Under the pieces are notes generated by a model that saw only the letters and a program-made list of their open reading frames with translations, did not search any database and was not told the DNA's origin. From Pseudobutyrivibrio ruminis CF1b (GTDB lineage Bacteria > Bacillota > Clostridia > Lachnospirales > Lachnospiraceae): a stretch of DNA of 64,000 nucleotides. A program made the position numbers and the translations under genes. The stretch spans positions 104,236 through 168,235 of the forward strand of contig NZ_AUJB01000017.1 of the NCBI RefSeq assembly GCF_000424005.1, in the 5' to 3' direction. Of the stretch, positions 50,319 to 59,625 are shown one piece after another. The first letter of the stretch is position 1; each line of letters starts with the position of its first letter.

Positions 50319-52766
50319 TTACTTTTGCAGTTCGTCTATTTCCATAAGAGCTTCATCTTCCTCCAGGTTCATGACATGGAGATTAAGATGATCTATTTTT
50401 TCCTGTATATCCTTTGGGTATGAGAAAGCCATAAGCTGCTTCATAATCTTGTCCGCCTGATCACTGTTGTGGCTTCTGATTGCCATCTTTAGCATTTCAA
50501 GAAGAGCAAACAGATCGTCCATATCCTCCATCAATGGTTTTTCCACATCTGAAGAGAGAACTGAAAGCCTGTCTTTCATAATGTCCATCTCGTCCACAAG
50601 CACTGGAGTCAGGATTCTTATTCGATCCATCTGCTGATCTCTTGCCGCATACTCGCAAAGCTTAGCCAATCCGCCAAGGGCTGTTGCTCCTATGGTGTTA
50701 GCCATACTCTTTACCGCATGAACCTTAATTCTGTAATCCTCCAGTGGAAAGCTATCCCCATCAATCTCACTGTAGAATCTCATAATTTCATCACGCTCAT
50801 AGCCGATGGAATCATGGAAATCAATTGCCGTCTGGAAAACCATATTGGCCTCTGGGAAATGAAGAAGGGCATAATCCCAATCCACTCCCTCCACCTCAGG
50901 AAGCTCAACCTGCTTAACGCGATTCTTTCTGGCTTCGTCTGTAGCGTTGGTCTCATGATATTCAAGTAAATCCTCTGGCAGGAAATCTCGAATCATCTTT
51001 TCCAGTTGAGCTGGAACGATTGGCTTCGATAGGAATCCGTGGAATCCAAGTGTCATATAGCGTTCCTTCGCTCCGGCAATAGCATTAGCCGTAAGGGCAA
51101 TGACTGGTGTTCCAAGACATTTATTTCCATGAAGGGTTGCCATCATCTTGAAGGTCTCCAAACCATCAAGCCCTGGCATCATATGATCAAGGAAAATCAT
51201 ATCGTAGTGTTCCTTCTTTATCATAGAAAGACACTCATCACCACTTGCAGCCTCTGCAATTTGAACCTTTGCCTCCTTCAAAAGAGAAACAAAAACTTTA
51301 CGGTTCATGGTGTTATCATCAACTACAAGGAACTTAGCCCTTGGAGCTTCAAAGCTGGTGCTGTACTCATAATTAGATGTGAGCTGCTTAAGCTTCTGAT
51401 TGAAATCTCCAATATTCTCGTCATTTACAATTTCCTGATTGATTGTAAATGAGAATGTTGATCCTTTGCCGTAAACACTTTCCACTTCAAGGTTACTTCC
51501 CATCATCTTCAAAAGATTCTGAGTAATGGCCATTCCAAGACCAGCACCCTCGATATTTCTGTTACGGTTTTCCTCCAATCGTTCAAAGGACTCAAACATT
51601 CGCTTGATATCTTCTGGTTTGATACCAATTCCTGTGTCCTTTACTGAGAAGGTTAAATCAACTGTATTATCGTAATTACGTTTACATCTTGCGGAAATCG
51701 ATATAGAGCCTTCCTGAGTATATTTTACTGCGTTTGTCAGAATATTAGTCAGAATCTGTCTTACTCTGACGTCGTCACCAAACATATCACATGGAATATC
51801 GCTGGCTATATCAAGCTTTACTTCCAAGCCCTTTTCCTTAGCTCTTATCATGACATTATTTAAAACATCATGCATAAGGCTCATAAACTGGTACTCACCG
51901 TTAACAAGTCCCATTTTACCTGACTCAATCTTGGTGATATCCAAAATATCATTGATAAGTGAAAGCAGATTCTGAGATGCAGCCTTGATATCCAAAGCAT
52001 ACTCCTCTACTACCTTATCTGAAGTCTCTCGAAGAATCATCTCATCCATACCCATAATAGTATTGATAGGTGTACGGATTTCGTGAGACATATTTGCAAG
52101 GAAACTACTCTTTGCCTCTGTAGCAGTCTGAGCCTGGCGCTCAGCCTTCTTAGCCTGAAGAGTCTTTTCCAAAAGATCATCGTTATTAATTGCCGCCTGC
52201 TTGAAGAGGTTTACATAAATGGACTTCTGGAACTTGATAATAGAACCTACAGCAAGGGCACTTATCAAAAGAGACTGCACTACATCATAGTAAACGCTTC
52301 TCTTTGAATCCAGCGCGATTACGTAATCTGGATGATAATAAGAGATAACAAAGCAACCTATGATAATGGCAACATCAGTCAACAGCATAAAAACAAAATC
52401 CATGCCATCAAGAAGCATAAATACAAATACGATTCCCATAGACAGCCAGCAGACCATACCACTGTTGATACCGCCAGTCAGGAAGAACATTACCGGAAAC
52501 AGACCAATTCCCACAGTAAATGTGACCGCTATGGTAGCGTTCTTCAGCCTGTTTCTGTAATTTGCCATATAAATGCATACTCCATCGTTAATGCAGGCAA
52601 TCAGAATTACTATTGTAAGAGCTGGTGTTGTGCCATTTATAGCATTAAATGGAATAGCAATAATACCACCAATGAAACCTATGATGGTAATGATGTTGAA
52701 TAATATCAGGTCCGTTGGTAAATCCGGACTAAAAAAGTGTTTTATAAATCCAATTAGTCTTTTCAA
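50319..52766 (-). CDS. Membrane hybrid sensor histidine kinase (HisKA-HATPase-REC-Hpt)
   Basis: An 815-residue kinase. About six membrane helices (residues 18-190) carry no periplasmic sensor domain. SHEIRTPINTIMGMDEMIL near residue 230 contains the phosphohistidine; the ATP-binding N, G1 (DTGIGI) and G2 (GAGLGMAITQNLLKMMG) boxes follow at about 345-420. A receiver domain has LVVDDNTMNRK, IFLDHMMPGLDG and FLSKPI (residues 480-595). An Hpt domain with HAVKSMANTIGA near residue 690 closes the relay. The frame opens at a TTG at 52778 lying in the ribosome site; the TTG at 52766, five bases after GGAG, gives MKRLIGF and is more likely. It starts the kinase-regulator-MCP cluster. Confidence 0.92.
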   Translation of the reverse strand: MKRLIGFIKHFFSPDLPTDLILFNIITIIGFIGGIIAIPFNAINGTTPALTIVILIACINDGVCIYMANYRNRLKNATIAVTFTVGIGLFPVMFFLTGGINSGMVCWLSMGIVFVFMLLDGMDFVFMLLTDVAIIIGCFVISYYHPDYVIALDSKRSVYYDVVQSLLISALAVGSIIKFQKSIYVNLFKQAAINNDDLLEKTLQAKKAERQAQTATEAKSSFLANMSHEIRTPINTIMGMDEMILRETSDKVVEEYALDIKAASQNLLSLINDILDITKIESGKMGLVNGEYQFMSLMHDVLNNVMIRAKEKGLEVKLDIASDIPCDMFGDDVRVRQILTNILTNAVKYTQEGSISISARCKRNYDNTVDLTFSVKDTGIGIKPEDIKRMFESFERLEENRNRNIEGAGLGMAITQNLLKMMGSNLEVESVYGKGSTFSFTINQEIVNDENIGDFNQKLKQLTSNYEYSTSFEAPRAKFLVVDDNTMNRKVFVSLLKEAKVQIAEAASGDECLSMIKKEHYDMIFLDHMMPGLDGLETFKMMATLHGNKCLGTPVIALTANAIAGAKERYMTLGFHGFLSKPIVPAQLEKMIRDFLPEDLLEYHETNATDEARKNRVKQVELPEVEGVDWDYALLHFPEANMVFQTAIDFHDSIGYERDEIMRFYSEIDGDSFPLEDYRIKVHAVKSMANTIGATALGGLAKLCEYAARDQQMDRIRILTPVLVDEMDIMKDRLSVLSSDVEKPLMEDMDDLFALLEMLKMAIRSHNSDQADKIMKQLMAFSYPKDIQEKIDHLNLHVMNLEEDEALMEIDELQK

Positions 52767-52890
52767 AGCAAACTCCAATTATATTCATAAAAAGTACTTT
52801 TTTACACAATCCGCCTAGCGTAAATTACTCTAATATAACTATAATTGAATTGCTTAATAGACACAATGTTAAAACCATGAAGTATTTGTG

Positions 52891-52932
52891 AAAAAAGCCC
52901 ACTATCTACGGCATTCCGCGGATAGCAGGCTT
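52891..52932 (-). terminator. Terminator of the nad-ung operon
   Basis: Minus-strand AAGCCTGCTATCCGCGG with an interrupted complementary arm CCGTAGATAGTGGGCTT makes a long stem, followed by TTTTTT. It lies a few bases past the ung stop. Confidence 0.88.
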
Positions 52933-52936
52933 TTCT

Positions 52937-53611
52937 TTAAATATTTTCTATTTGCCAGTCTATAGGAGTAAGACCCTTGGACTGTAAAAACTCGTTTGTC
53001 TGACTAAAATGCTTACATCCAAAGAAGCCTCTGTAGGCTGAAAGTGGTGATGGATGTGGCGCTCTTAGAATCAAATGATTTGGATTATTAAGCTTTGCAC
53101 ATTTCTTGGCTGCAGGTGAACCCCAAAGCAGGAATACAATTGGTCGATCCTGCTTATTTAAAATATCAATTACAGCATCTGTAAACTTTTCCCATCCTAA
53201 ATCCTTGTGTGAATTTGCCTGATGTGCTCTTACTGTAAGCACGTTGTTCAGCATCAGAACTCCCTGACGGGCCCATTTCTCCAAATATCCATTATTTGGA
53301 ATGTAGCAGCCCAAATCATCCTGAAGCTCCTTATAAATATTTACAAGTGATGGTGGAGTCTTTATTCCAGGTTTTACTGAGAAGCAAAGTCCATGGGCCT
53401 GACCATCATCATGGTATGGGTCCTGTCCGATGATTACCACCTTTACTTCTGAAAGTGGTGTGAAATCAAAAGCATTGAAAATATCATCCGCTGGTGGAAA
53501 CACCTGATGCTCATGGTATTCTCGCTTTACGCTCTCATATAAGTTCTTATAATATGGCTTTTTAAATTCTGGAGTCAGTGGCTCCAGCCAGTCATTTGAA
53601 ATTGCAGACAT
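52937..53611 (-). CDS. ung: Uracil-DNA glycosylase
   Basis: Removes uracil from DNA. A family I enzyme of 224 residues. GQDPYHDDGQAHGLCFSV near residue 65 is the active-site loop with catalytic Asp, VLMLNNVLTVRAH near residue 122, and APHPSPLSAYRGFFGCKHFSQTN near residue 185 supplies the minor-groove loop. All parts are intact. It follows niaR by 10 bases and is the last gene of the nadA-nadB-nadC-niaR-ung transcript, ended by a terminator. Its inclusion in an NAD operon is probably a chance of gene order. Confidence 0.95.
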   Translation of the reverse strand: MSAISNDWLEPLTPEFKKPYYKNLYESVKREYHEHQVFPPADDIFNAFDFTPLSEVKVVIIGQDPYHDDGQAHGLCFSVKPGIKTPPSLVNIYKELQDDLGCYIPNNGYLEKWARQGVLMLNNVLTVRAHQANSHKDLGWEKFTDAVIDILNKQDRPIVFLLWGSPAAKKCAKLNNPNHLILRAPHPSPLSAYRGFFGCKHFSQTNEFLQSKGLTPIDWQIENI

Positions 53612-53621
53612 TCTATTCTCC

Positions 53622-54149
53622 CTAGTTTAAAATCCAGTCATCAAGAGGTAACCAAAAACCTTTTTGCTTTAGCTCGTCTTCTATGATATCCAGCGTAGCT
53701 TCGTCATCTGCGCTGATGATGTGGTAATGATACCCACTTGTGGCAGAACTAAGCGACTTTGACTTTCCAGATTCAATGGCCTCCATAAACTCCTTTGCCT
53801 CACGACGCGAGCTTACATTAAGCGGTGCCTCAAGTCTGTTGTAATATCTGTGATTGATGATGATATTCTCAGCCACTCCACCGTTATCTACGATAGTGAA
53901 AAGCTCATCCAAAATCTGATCATCAGTATGACGACTTTTGATTATTCTCTTACATTTGTTGGTATTTGAAATTACATACCCTCTATTTGTAGAGGTGACC
54001 TCGATGCCGTTGGCTCTGATAAGGGCGATATCTGTAACAACTACCTGACGGCTCACGTCAAGCTGCTGTGCCAATGCTGTTCCAGATACAGGCTTATCAG
54101 ATTTCTGGATTATCTCTATTAATTTTTGTCTTCTAGCCTGTCCGTCCAT
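53622..54149 (-). CDS. niaR: NAD biosynthesis repressor NiaR
   Basis: A 175-residue niacin-responsive repressor. The N-terminal winged helix (residues 1-60, GTALAQQLDVSRQVVVTDIALIRANGIEV) binds the operator; the C-terminal 3H domain (residues 80-175, with DGGVAENIIINHRYYNRLEAPLNVSSR) carries the conserved histidines binding nicotinate or nicotinamide and a metal. It is co-transcribed with nadABC, whose promoter contains a candidate operator, so it probably shuts the operon when niacin is plentiful. GGAGG precedes the ATG by a few bases. Confidence 0.92.
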   Translation of the reverse strand: MDGQARRQKLIEIIQKSDKPVSGTALAQQLDVSRQVVVTDIALIRANGIEVTSTNRGYVISNTNKCKRIIKSRHTDDQILDELFTIVDNGGVAENIIINHRYYNRLEAPLNVSSRREAKEFMEAIESGKSKSLSSATSGYHYHIISADDEATLDIIEDELKQKGFWLPLDDWILN

Positions 54150-54161
54150 TCTATCCTCCGT

Positions 54162-55013
54162 TTAAACTGTGTGAAGATTCTTCATTGAAATATCAAGGAT
54201 TGGTGCTGAGTGAGTAAGTGCACCACTTGAAACATAATCAACTCCGCTGTCGATAATGTTTGCGATATTCTCCCTTGTAACATTTCCAGAGCACTCGGTC
54301 TTTGCTCGGCCATCTATTATTTTAACAGCTTCTTTCATTGTTGCAACATCCATGTTATCAAGCATGATAATATCTGCGCCAGCATCAGCTGCTTCCTTTA
54401 CCTGCTCAAGTGTCTCTGTCTCGATTTCAATCTTGCGAACAAATGGAGCATAGGCTTTTGCCATCTCGATAGCCTTTGTGATAGAGCCTGCTGCACCAAT
54501 ATGATTATCCTTTAAAAGGATTCCATCTGAAAGATTGTAACGGTGATTCTGTCCGCCACCGCACTTTACTGCATACTTCTCGAAAATTCTCATGTTTGGT
54601 GTAGTCTTTCTTGTATCAAGAAGAACTGTCTTGCTACCCTTTAAAAGTGATGCAACTTCATTTGTGTAAGTAGCAATACCACTCATTCTCTGGAGGTAGT
54701 TGAGAGCTACACGCTCACCTGAAAGGAGAACCCTGATGTCGCCCTTTACCTTTGCCATAAGCTGGCCCTTCTTTACCTCGTCGCCGTCCTTAACGTACTT
54801 TTCTACAACTGTATCCTCGTCAAGAATCTTGAATACTCTCTCGTAAACATCCATACCGCAGATGATACCGTCCTGCTTACAAATAAGCTCAACCTCGCCT
54901 GGCTTAGCCTCTGGCATTACTGAATTAGTGCTGACATCCTCACTTGAAATATCTTCTCTGAGAGCCATTCTGATAAGCTCATCTGCATTTAAAGTCATTG
55001 TAATATTGTTCAT
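54162..55013 (-). CDS. nadC: Quinolinate phosphoribosyltransferase (nicotinate-nucleotide pyrophosphorylase)
   Basis: Converts quinolinate and PRPP to nicotinate mononucleotide. A 283-residue enzyme with the family motifs: QRMSGIATYT near residue 106, DTRKTTPNMR near residue 133, KCGGGQNHRYNLSDGILLKDNH near residue 148 and a C-terminal IIMLDNMD near residue 216. Length is normal. It begins 1 base after nadB in the same operon (overlapping ribosome binding site and stop), the third step of de novo NAD synthesis. Confidence 0.96.
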   Translation of the reverse strand: MNNITMTLNADELIRMALREDISSEDVSTNSVMPEAKPGEVELICKQDGIICGMDVYERVFKILDEDTVVEKYVKDGDEVKKGQLMAKVKGDIRVLLSGERVALNYLQRMSGIATYTNEVASLLKGSKTVLLDTRKTTPNMRIFEKYAVKCGGGQNHRYNLSDGILLKDNHIGAAGSITKAIEMAKAYAPFVRKIEIETETLEQVKEAADAGADIIMLDNMDVATMKEAVKIIDGRAKTECSGNVTRENIANIIDSGVDYVSSGALTHSAPILDISMKNLHTV

Positions 55014-55014
55014 T

Positions 55015-56322
55015 TTATATAGCCTCCTTCTTGGCTCTTAAAGTTTCTTCTCTTTTTATTTCTCCAACTACCATTGCATGATAGTTTTCCATGATAGATG
55101 GAAGATCCTCATATCCATCAACATTAACAAGATTATCAAAATTATCAGTAGTTTTAAACTGCTTCGTATTTACGATATCCTGTGCTGCACGTTTTGCAAA
55201 AACAAGACTCTCCAAAAGAGAATTGCTGGCAAGTCTGTTACGACCGTGTACACCATTACAGCTGGTCTCTCCAACAGCATAAAGCTGCTCCATTGTAGTC
55301 TTGCTGTCCTTATCAACATAGATACCACCCATAAAGTAATGCTGGGCTGGCACTACAGGCACCCAGGTCTCAAGTGGGTCATAGCCTGCCTGCTTGCAAC
55401 GGGCATAAATATTAGGAAAATGATTTAAAATCTCTTCCTTTGAAATAGGTGAAAAATCAAGCCATACATGCTCTGTTCCATCTTTTTCCATCTGTGCAAA
55501 AATGGCCTTACTAACAACATCTCTTGGCTGAAGCTCATCTGTAAAGCGCTCACCATTCTTATCACGAAGAACAGCACCCTCACCTCTTACAGATTCTGAA
55601 ATCAAAAAACTTCTTCCGCTCTGATTTGAATAAAGAGTAGTTGGATGAATTTGCACATAATCACAGTTTTCTAATTTAACGTTATGATACATGGCAAGTG
55701 CCAGTGCATCTCCTGAAATGTGGCGATAGTTTGTGGAATGTGGATATACTCCGCCGAGACCACCACAGGCAAGGACTGTCACATTTCCCTGAATCGCTCT
55801 GGTCTTTCCGTCCATATCTGCCACAACGATTCCGTAACATACATTATCCTTACATACCCAGTCCACCATAGTGGTATGGGCCATAAGTGTGATGTTGTCT
55901 CTCTCCTGAGCTCTGGCTAAAAGCTTACTGGTAATCTCCCTTCCAGTAACATCCTCATGGAATAAAATTCGATTATTTGAATGAGCACCTTCCTTCGTAA
56001 ATACGAATTCACCATTCTTCTTTTCAAACTCTACTCCATAATTTTCCAGGTCTCTTATAATCTCCTGAGAGCTTCGGATCATAATCTCAACGGACTCTAC
56101 TCGGTTCTCATAGTGACCTGCGCGCATGGTATCTTCAAAGTATGCATCATAATCATCCTCATCTCTGAGCATGCAGATACCGCCCTGAGCCAAAAATGAA
56201 TCACAACCATCCAATGCATCCTTTGAAATCACAAGTATTTTCTTTTCTCTTGGCAAACTGAGAGCGCAGAATAATCCAGCTACGCCACTGCCTACTATTA
56301 TCACATCATATCTCTTATCCAT
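55015..56322 (-). CDS. nadB: L-aspartate oxidase
   Basis: Oxidises L-aspartate to iminoaspartate with FAD. A 435-residue flavoprotein with VIIVGSGVAGLFCAL at the N-terminus, SFLAQGGICMLRDEDD near residue 43, HEDVTGREI near residue 121, and NRLASNSLLESLVFAKRAAQD near residue 373. It is shorter than the enterobacterial enzyme (about 540) because the C-terminal helical domain is missing, as is usual in Clostridia. NadA follows it functionally; the unstable iminoaspartate passes between them. Twelve bases separate it from nadA. Confidence 0.95.
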   Translation of the reverse strand: MDKRYDVIIVGSGVAGLFCALSLPREKKILVISKDALDGCDSFLAQGGICMLRDEDDYDAYFEDTMRAGHYENRVESVEIMIRSSQEIIRDLENYGVEFEKKNGEFVFTKEGAHSNNRILFHEDVTGREITSKLLARAQERDNITLMAHTTMVDWVCKDNVCYGIVVADMDGKTRAIQGNVTVLACGGLGGVYPHSTNYRHISGDALALAMYHNVKLENCDYVQIHPTTLYSNQSGRSFLISESVRGEGAVLRDKNGERFTDELQPRDVVSKAIFAQMEKDGTEHVWLDFSPISKEEILNHFPNIYARCKQAGYDPLETWVPVVPAQHYFMGGIYVDKDSKTTMEQLYAVGETSCNGVHGRNRLASNSLLESLVFAKRAAQDIVNTKQFKTTDNFDNLVNVDGYEDLPSIMENYHAMVVGEIKREETLRAKKEAI

Positions 56323-56334
56323 ATGAAAATACCT

Positions 56335-57240
56335 CTACTTTGCTAAATCCAGCATCCTCTTGAGGGGAACCAGCGACTTCTCACGCTTCTCATCGCTGAC
56401 TTCTACCACTCCTGTGCCATCTCTCAGGCAATCGCGAATCTTCTCAAGAGTAACCTTCTTCATATTTGGACAAATCTGAACTCCACCTGCTGAGAAGAAA
56501 GTCTTATCAGGATTGTTCTGCTTAAGCTGATAAAGAACACCAAGCTCTGTTGAGATGATGAACTCTTTCTTATCAGACTTTGTAGCATAATCAATAATGC
56601 CTGATGTACTTCCGATGTAGTCTGCAAGCTCAAGTACATCCAATGTACACTCAGGGTGAATAAGCACCTCTGCCTCTGGATGAGCCTCCTTGGCTTTCTT
56701 CACCATATCTGCTGTCACATTCTTATGTACATGACAGAATCCATCATTGAAAATAAAGTTCTTCTCAGGCACCTTTTCAGCAATGTATCTTCCAAGATTC
56801 TCATCTGGAATAAAGAAGATATTCTTATTAGGAAGGACCTTTACGATCTTCATTGCATTTGCTGATGTCACACACACATCTGAATGCATCTTAAGCTCCG
56901 CTGTGGAATTGATATAACAGACAACTGCCACGTCGTCGTACTCTTTTCTAACCTCTTCGATTCTCCATACCTCTGCCATGTGAGCCATTGGGCAATCTGC
57001 CTTCTCGTCAGGCATGAGCACTGTCTTCTCAGGATTAAGAATCTTTGCTGACTCTCCCATGAACTTTACACCTGCAAAAACGATGGTGCTTTCCTTTAAA
57101 TCAACAGCTACCTTTGCCAGATAGTAGCTGTCACCAATGTAATCTGCGATAGCCTGAACCTCGTCATTTACGTAGTAGTGAGCCAGGATAACCGCGTTCT
57201 TTTCTGCTTTAAGCTTTTTAATTTCTTCTACCAGTGTCAT
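56335..57240 (-). CDS. nadA: Quinolinate synthase
   Basis: Condenses iminoaspartate with dihydroxyacetone phosphate to quinolinate, using a [4Fe-4S] cluster. A 301-residue protein of three similar domains. The three cluster cysteines are visible: ADCPMAHM near residue 82, HPECTLD near residue 197 and ICPNMKK near residue 255. The substrate-binding segment LAHYYVNDEVQAIADYIGDS near the N-terminus is intact. It heads the operon, with a near-consensus promoter upstream containing a palindromic sequence that may bind NiaR. AAGGAG precedes the ATG. Confidence 0.96.
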   Translation of the reverse strand: MTLVEEIKKLKAEKNAVILAHYYVNDEVQAIADYIGDSYYLAKVAVDLKESTIVFAGVKFMGESAKILNPEKTVLMPDEKADCPMAHMAEVWRIEEVRKEYDDVAVVCYINSTAELKMHSDVCVTSANAMKIVKVLPNKNIFFIPDENLGRYIAEKVPEKNFIFNDGFCHVHKNVTADMVKKAKEAHPEAEVLIHPECTLDVLELADYIGSTSGIIDYATKSDKKEFIISTELGVLYQLKQNNPDKTFFSAGGVQICPNMKKVTLEKIRDCLRDGTGVVEVSDEKREKSLVPLKRMLDLAK

Positions 57241-57268
57241 AACGTATACTCCTTTTCAGTTGACAATA

Positions 57269-57303
57269 AATATATCACATGTAAAGTCTACTGACAAGAC
57301 AGT
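57269..57303 (-). promoter_or_regulatory. nad operon promoter with candidate NiaR operator
   Basis: Minus-strand TTGTCA (57297-57292), 17 bases, TATATT (57274-57269). ACTGACAAGACAGT (57290-57303), a partial palindrome with ACTG/CAGT arms, covers the -35 box. A repressor bound there would block the promoter. The local presence of niaR makes it the likely ligand, but the site is only a motif-level guess. Confidence 0.7.
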
Positions 57304-57404
57304 TGTAAAAACAGTAAAAATAATAGTGCCCGATTGGACTTTTTGGCCTGAATATGTATAATTATGTAGCTATCAATAGTAATTCAATTTATTAGGAGAT
57401 TCGT

Positions 57405-58553
57405 ATGAATAACAAGAGCTCAAGAGCTTCAAATATAGAATTGCTTCGCATCGTTGCGATGTTTATGATTATTAGCTATCACATTATCCTTCACTGTGTA
57501 AATGTGCAGCTGGTAAATGTCACTTCAATTGAAAAGCTTCAGAATGGCTGGTTTAACAACCCAATGTTTTACAAGCAGCTCCTTGCTTTGGCGCTTATGA
57601 TGCCATTTGGACTTGTAGGTAACGCACTTTTCATTATAATTTCTGGATATTTCCTTGCAGACAGAGAAATCGACATGTTCAAGATATCTAAGAAATTGTT
57701 GTCACAGCTATTATTTGCTGCTGTCTCACTGGTGCTTGCCTCATCATTATTCATTTGGAAATACACACAGATTGATGTAAATGAAAATCTTTTCAGCTAC
57801 ATCAGAATCCAGTACTTTAACAAGATGTCATGGTTCGTTGGTTACTATTTCATCATTATGCTTTTGGCATTCTGTGTTTTGAACAAGTTCTTGGCAACAC
57901 TTGATAGAAACAAATACTTAGGATTTCTGTTTACAATCCTTGCAATTTCACAGCTCAGCTGGTCTGGTTCACTTTTGGATGACTTGGCAAAAGGTCTTCG
58001 CACAGTTGTAATTGGCATTTTCCTTTATGCATTAGGCGGATATATTAAGAAATACAATCCATTCGAAAAGATTCGTGGGTACGTTTTCGTTCTTACTATT
58101 ATCCTTACCAACGTACTTATCGGAATTTCCTACCACAACACTGCTATAGGAAAGATTCAGGCATATTATTACAATCAGAGTACTACAGGTGCTCAGGTTA
58201 CAGACTTCACACAATCTATTCCTAAATTCGATAACTACAGTATTGTTGTTGTCATCATGGGTGTTTGTTTATTCGAGCTCTTCAGAAGAATTCATCTTCC
58301 TGAGTTAAAGATTTTAAATTCCATTGCCAAGGGTACATTTATGATCTACCTTCTTCACGACAATGGATTTGCATACAGTATTTGGGAGACACAGGATTGG
58401 ATTACACTCCTTTACAATGATTTCTGGGGCTTCATGATTAAGCTTGGACTTTGGACTGCAGGAGTATTTGTTGTAGGCCTTATAGCTTACTGGATTTTCC
58501 TTTTACTGGGATTCATAATTAAAAAGACAAAGTGGTTATATATAAAAGAGTAA
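57405..58553 (+). CDS. Acyltransferase 3 family membrane protein
   Basis: A 382-residue polytopic membrane protein with about ten hydrophobic segments. The N-terminal ASNIELLRIVAMFMIISYHIILH pattern and the YHIILH histidine are typical of acyltransferase family 3, which O-acylates cell-wall or surface sugars; the NALFIIISGYFLADREID segment fits too. There is no C-terminal SGNH domain, so acyl transfer partner unknown. It stands alone with TTAGGAG before the ATG and a terminator after the stop. It could modify peptidoglycan, teichoic acid or exopolysaccharide. Confidence 0.82.
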   Translation: MNNKSSRASNIELLRIVAMFMIISYHIILHCVNVQLVNVTSIEKLQNGWFNNPMFYKQLLALALMMPFGLVGNALFIIISGYFLADREIDMFKISKKLLSQLLFAAVSLVLASSLFIWKYTQIDVNENLFSYIRIQYFNKMSWFVGYYFIIMLLAFCVLNKFLATLDRNKYLGFLFTILAISQLSWSGSLLDDLAKGLRTVVIGIFLYALGGYIKKYNPFEKIRGYVFVLTIILTNVLIGISYHNTAIGKIQAYYYNQSTTGAQVTDFTQSIPKFDNYSIVVVIMGVCLFELFRRIHLPELKILNSIAKGTFMIYLLHDNGFAYSIWETQDWITLLYNDFWGFMIKLGLWTAGVFVVGLIAYWIFLLLGFIIKKTKWLYIKE

Positions 58554-58556
58554 AAA

Positions 58557-58587
58557 AAGGGTTGGCACTTAATTAGTGTCAACCCTT
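58557..58587. terminator. Bidirectional terminator between the acyltransferase and TSCPD genes
   Basis: AAGGGTTGGCAC and GTGTCAACCCTT pair with one mismatch around TTAATTA. The plus-strand side has a short T tract (TTTAAT). The minus-strand side is followed by seven T residues. Confidence 0.85.
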
Positions 58588-58601
58588 TAATAATCCATCT
58601 C

Positions 58602-58853
58602 TTATTTTGCTAAAGCTTCTTCAATACCCTTAGCTAACTGATCCGCGCAGCTTGTACCTTTCATGCCGCAAAGGTTTCCCTTTAATACCTCTACAGTGTG
58701 AGCTGCATCAGCGCCCTCTAAAAGCTTGCTGATTGCCTTTGTATTTCCATCACAGCCGCCTGTGAACTTTACGTTGTGAAGCTTTCCATCTTCTACTTCA
58801 AAATCAATCTGACGTGCGCACACGCCCTTTGGAACATAAGTAAACTTTTCCAT
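58602..58853 (-). CDS. TSCPD domain protein (TIGR03905 type)
   Basis: An 83-residue protein matching the TSCPD family over its length: YVPKGVCARQIDFEVEDGKLHNVKFTGGCDGNTKAISKLLEG, then GNLCGMKGTSCADQLAKGI. The cysteines at about residues 12, 33, 64 and 71 are conserved and may hold iron-sulfur or zinc. Family function is unknown; related domains occur in ribonucleotide reductases. It follows the YARHG gene by 18 bases and is probably co-transcribed. Confidence 0.85.
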   Translation of the reverse strand: MEKFTYVPKGVCARQIDFEVEDGKLHNVKFTGGCDGNTKAISKLLEGADAAHTVEVLKGNLCGMKGTSCADQLAKGIEEALAK

Positions 58854-58871
58854 TTAAAACAATAACTCCTT

Positions 58872-59600
58872 TTACTGATCTATAGAATTTAATAAATCCA
58901 GATTCTTAACCTCTGTCTCAGTAAATGTCTTCTCTGAGAAATCTGCAGGCATAATTGATGGACTATACCAAACCTGTCCCATGAAGTAATTCATAAGGTT
59001 TGAATCTCTGAATGAATATCCATGACGAGCATACATTTCATTCTTGATGATATGGATAACGTCCTTTGGAACACCCTCAAAATCTGAAGCTGAATATACT
59101 TTGCTTGTAGTATCAAATAAATATGTACAGAAGCGTGCGTTGCCAGACACACCTCTTGTCTGCCAATAGCTTTCAACTGCTGGCCAATATGTGGTCTCAT
59201 CTAAATAGTGAGAACGCTCTGAAACTGCTGCGGCAATTTCTTCCTCTGACCAGTTCGCAATATCGCCAACGTAAACGCCTGGGTCAACTACTTCGATAAC
59301 AACATCACCGTAATCTGTTTCATCCATTGACGCGCCTGCTGAAATATCCTCAGAACCATCTGCTGACTGCTCCTGAGCTGGATGTGCTGCATTCTCCTCG
59401 CTAACAGCAAGTGACTTCTTCTCATGATTGAGAACATTGAAAGTGATAACACCAGCTAAAATACCAACAGCTATAGCAATGCATCCCTCTACAAGCCATC
59501 TTTTTACGTTAGGATTATCAGCCAAAAAGTCTTTGATATCGTAAAATCTATCAACTACCCAATCCCTAAAATCCAAAAATCTCTCTTTTACTTCTTCCAT
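58872..59600 (-). CDS. Membrane-anchored YARHG-domain protein
   Basis: A 242-residue protein. A basic cytoplasmic N-terminus leads to a single membrane helix (residues 35-55), an acidic linker rich in E and S, then a beta-alpha extracellular part. The C-terminal YARHG motif (EMYARHGYSFRDSNLMNYF, near residue 200) followed by WYSPSIMPADFSEKTFT is the family hallmark. The family is of unknown function and often seen in Clostridia envelope proteins. Its promoter region carries two palindromes; the TSCPD gene is downstream. Confidence 0.85.
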   Translation of the reverse strand: MEEVKERFLDFRDWVVDRFYDIKDFLADNPNVKRWLVEGCIAIAVGILAGVITFNVLNHEKKSLAVSEENAAHPAQEQSADGSEDISAGASMDETDYGDVVIEVVDPGVYVGDIANWSEEEIAAAVSERSHYLDETTYWPAVESYWQTRGVSGNARFCTYLFDTTSKVYSASDFEGVPKDVIHIIKNEMYARHGYSFRDSNLMNYFMGQVWYSPSIMPADFSEKTFTETEVKNLDLLNSIDQ

Positions 59601-59625
59601 AATTCTTCCCTTTTTGATTTAATCC

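Noticed and set aside
52767..52778. Hybrid kinase start at the upstream TTG
   Set aside because: That codon overlaps the GGAG site, while the TTG at 52766 lies five bases after it.
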